NCBI GenBank assembly: GCA_028868555.1
Contig: JAGWUG010000049.1
Span: forward strand, 1 to 7,050
DNA length: 7,050 nt
Source: Actinomycetales bacterium
Lineage (GTDB): Bacteria > Actinomycetota > Actinomycetes > Actinomycetales > Microbacteriaceae
Direction: 5' to 3'
Within the stretch, counting starts at the first letter, position 1; the number at the start of each line of letters is the position of its first letter. Below the pieces are notes generated by a model. The model was not told where the DNA came from. It was given only the letters and a program-made list of their open reading frames with translations, and did not search any database. This document shows, in pieces, positions 5,928 to 7,050 of the stretch. The position numbers and the translations under genes were made by a program.

Positions 5928-7050
5928 TTATGCGTGACGTGCGATGAAGCCGACGATGGCGTTGGCCACGTGCTGCTTAGTTCCGGTTGCGTGCGCCGAG
6001 TTGCCCTGCTGGTCGAGCAGGTACACCGTGTTGTGGTCGGCGCCGAAAACTGCACCCTCGGACACATCGTTGGCAACAATCAAATCGCAGCCCTTGCTGT
6101 CCAGCTTGATGGTGGCCAGCGATGCCAGGCGCTCGAGCGATCCCGCGGTCTCGGCCGCGAATCCAACGGTTAGGCAGTTCAGGTCCTGCGCCTTGATGAA
6201 CTCAACTGCATCGGCGAGGATGTCTGGATTTGCCACCAGCTTGAGCTCCAGTGAATTGCCAATCTCACTGCGCTTGATCTTCTGTGTCTGTGGGTGCTCA
6301 ACGCGGAAATCGGCCACTGCGGCGGTCATCACCAGAACATCGGCGTCAGGCAACAGGTCATCAACCTGCTGTGCCAGTTCCTTGGCGGTAGTCACCGAAA
6401 TGACTCGGTCAACACCGCTGGTAGAAATGCCTAGATTGGCACCGATGAGGGTGACGCGCGCGCCGGCTGCTTTAGCCGCAAGCGCGATTGCAACCCCCTG
6501 CTTGCCGCTGGAGTGGTTGCCGATGAAACGAACCGGGTCGATTGCCTCGCGCGTTCCACCCGCAGTGACAACTACGTGCTTGCCGGCGAGAGAAACTCCA
6601 GCCGACTCAGCCTTCTGAGCCGCGACCGAAAGCGCGACGGCAACGATGGCCTCCGGCTCTGGGAGACGGCCGGGACCTGAATCTGCGCCGGTGAGGCGAC
6701 CCGAATCCGGGTCAAGCACGGTTACTCCGCGCGAACGCAGCAGCGCCACGTTTGCCTGAGTTGCCGGGTTCTGCCACATCTCCGTGTGCATTGCTGGAGC
6801 CACCAGGACTGGAGCCTTGGAGGCAAGCAGAGTGTTTAGTAGCAGGTCATCGGCCATGCCGGCTGCGTACTTTGCCAGGAACGAGGCGGTTGCCGGGGCA
6901 ACCACAATTAGGTCGGCTTCCTGCCCCAACGCCACGTGCTTGACGGAATCCACATCGGTGTAAAGGTCTGGATCAACGGCGTTGTGGCTCAGGGCCTCAA
7001 GCGTGGTTGCACCGATGAATCGCAGCGCGTTCTGCGTTGGAATCACCTTG
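5928..7050 (-). CDS. coaBC: Bifunctional phosphopantothenoylcysteine decarboxylase / phosphopantothenate-cysteine ligase, N-terminus missing
   Basis: CoaBC performs two coenzyme A steps: CoaB ligates cysteine to 4'-phosphopantothenate (via CTP), and CoaC, a flavoprotein, decarboxylates the product to 4'-phosphopantetheine. The visible part ends with TAA at 5928-5930. Numbering from the GTG at 7044-7046: CoaC domain about 1-135, with VIPTQNALRFIGATT at 1-15, the His37 segment KHVALG (matching the catalytic His of Dfp proteins), APATAS at 50-55, PAMHTEMW at 84-91 and LTGADSGPGRLPEP at 118-131. The CoaB domain is about 150-372, with TAGGTREAIDPVRFIGN at 161-177, SSGKQG at 179-184, AAVADF at 242-247, ANPD at 272-275, GFAAET at 295-300 and KGCDLIVANDV at 318-328. 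PAMH in place of E. coli PAMN is the usual actinobacterial form. Homologues have roughly 30-45 more residues before VIPT, including the first FMN-binding strand, so the true start lies beyond base 7050 and that GTG is an internal Val codon. Confidence 0.97.
   Translation of the reverse strand, partial: KVIPTQNALRFIGATTLEALSHNAVDPDLYTDVDSVKHVALGQEADLIVVAPATASFLAKYAAGMADDLLLNTLLASKAPVLVAPAMHTEMWQNPATQANVALLRSRGVTVLDPDSGRLTGADSGPGRLPEPEAIVAVALSVAAQKAESAGVSLAGKHVVVTAGGTREAIDPVRFIGNHSSGKQGVAIALAAKAAGARVTLIGANLGISTSGVDRVISVTTAKELAQQVDDLLPDADVLVMTAAVADFRVEHPQTQKIKRSEIGNSLELKLVANPDILADAVEFIKAQDLNCLTVGFAAETAGSLERLASLATIKLDSKGCDLIVANDVSEGAVFGADHNTVYLLDQQGNSAHATGTKQHVANAIVGFIARHA

Noticed and set aside
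5944..6618. Long open frame on the plus strand (about 224 codons) opposite coaBC
   Set aside because: It is fully antisense to a well-conserved enzyme, its translation is low-complexity and rich in Ser, Ala, Thr and Arg without domain motifs, and no ribosome site was evident. It follows from codon bias of the real gene.
6775..6798. PAMH in place of PAMN in the CoaC domain as a possible loss of activity
   Set aside because: PAMHTEMW is the form I recall from mycobacterial CoaBC, so it is a lineage variant and not damage.
7044..7046. GTG as the coaBC start codon
   Set aside because: The residues that follow (VIPTQNALRFIG) match an internal stretch of actinobacterial CoaBC, with the first FMN-binding strand normally encoded before it. 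The frame stays open to the window edge.

Overview
This window is a compact, single-strand block of housekeeping genes. All six real genes lie on the minus strand, so transcription runs from base 7050 towards base 1. In that order they are coaBC (N-terminus beyond the window), metK, priA, fmt, rsmB and rpe (C-terminus beyond the window). This gene order is the one I know from Actinomycetota such as mycobacteria and corynebacteria. Two proteins also look actinobacterial: a PriA that has kept its zinc-binding cysteines but lost its helicase motifs, and a CoaBC with PAMHTEMW in place of PAMN. Base composition is moderately GC-rich rather than streptomycete-like. My best guess is a Micrococcales/Microbacteriaceae-type actinobacterium; that lineage is an inference and was not tested.

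Layout: 5928-7050 coaBC (coenzyme A synthesis); 5850-5927 a 78-nt gap, the only substantial intergenic space, with a good -10 hexamer very close to the metK start and an inverted repeat overlapping it; 4662-5849 metK (S-adenosylmethionine synthetase); 2655-4646 priA (primosomal protein N'-like); 1704-2633 fmt (Met-tRNA formyltransferase); 296-1711 rsmB (16S rRNA m5C methyltransferase); 1-265 rpe (ribulose-phosphate 3-epimerase). The metK-priA and priA-fmt gaps are 15 and 21 nt, fmt and rsmB overlap by 8 nt, and rsmB-rpe is 30 nt. A metK-priA-fmt-rsmB(-rpe) operon is therefore likely, possibly with read-through from coaBC.

The genes share loose metabolic links. MetK makes the SAM that RsmB consumes. 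Fmt and RsmB both serve translation (initiator tRNA formylation and small-subunit rRNA modification). CoaBC and Rpe are central cofactor and carbon metabolism, and PriA belongs to replication restart. I see no mobile element, CRISPR array, tRNA, rRNA, prophage, toxin-antitoxin or defence module, and no convincing undescribed system. What merits a second look is small-scale: candidate leaderless or near-leaderless starts at metK and rpe, an inverted repeat overlapping the metK -10, consecutive TTG starts at fmt and rsmB, and tandem in-frame stops between priA and fmt.
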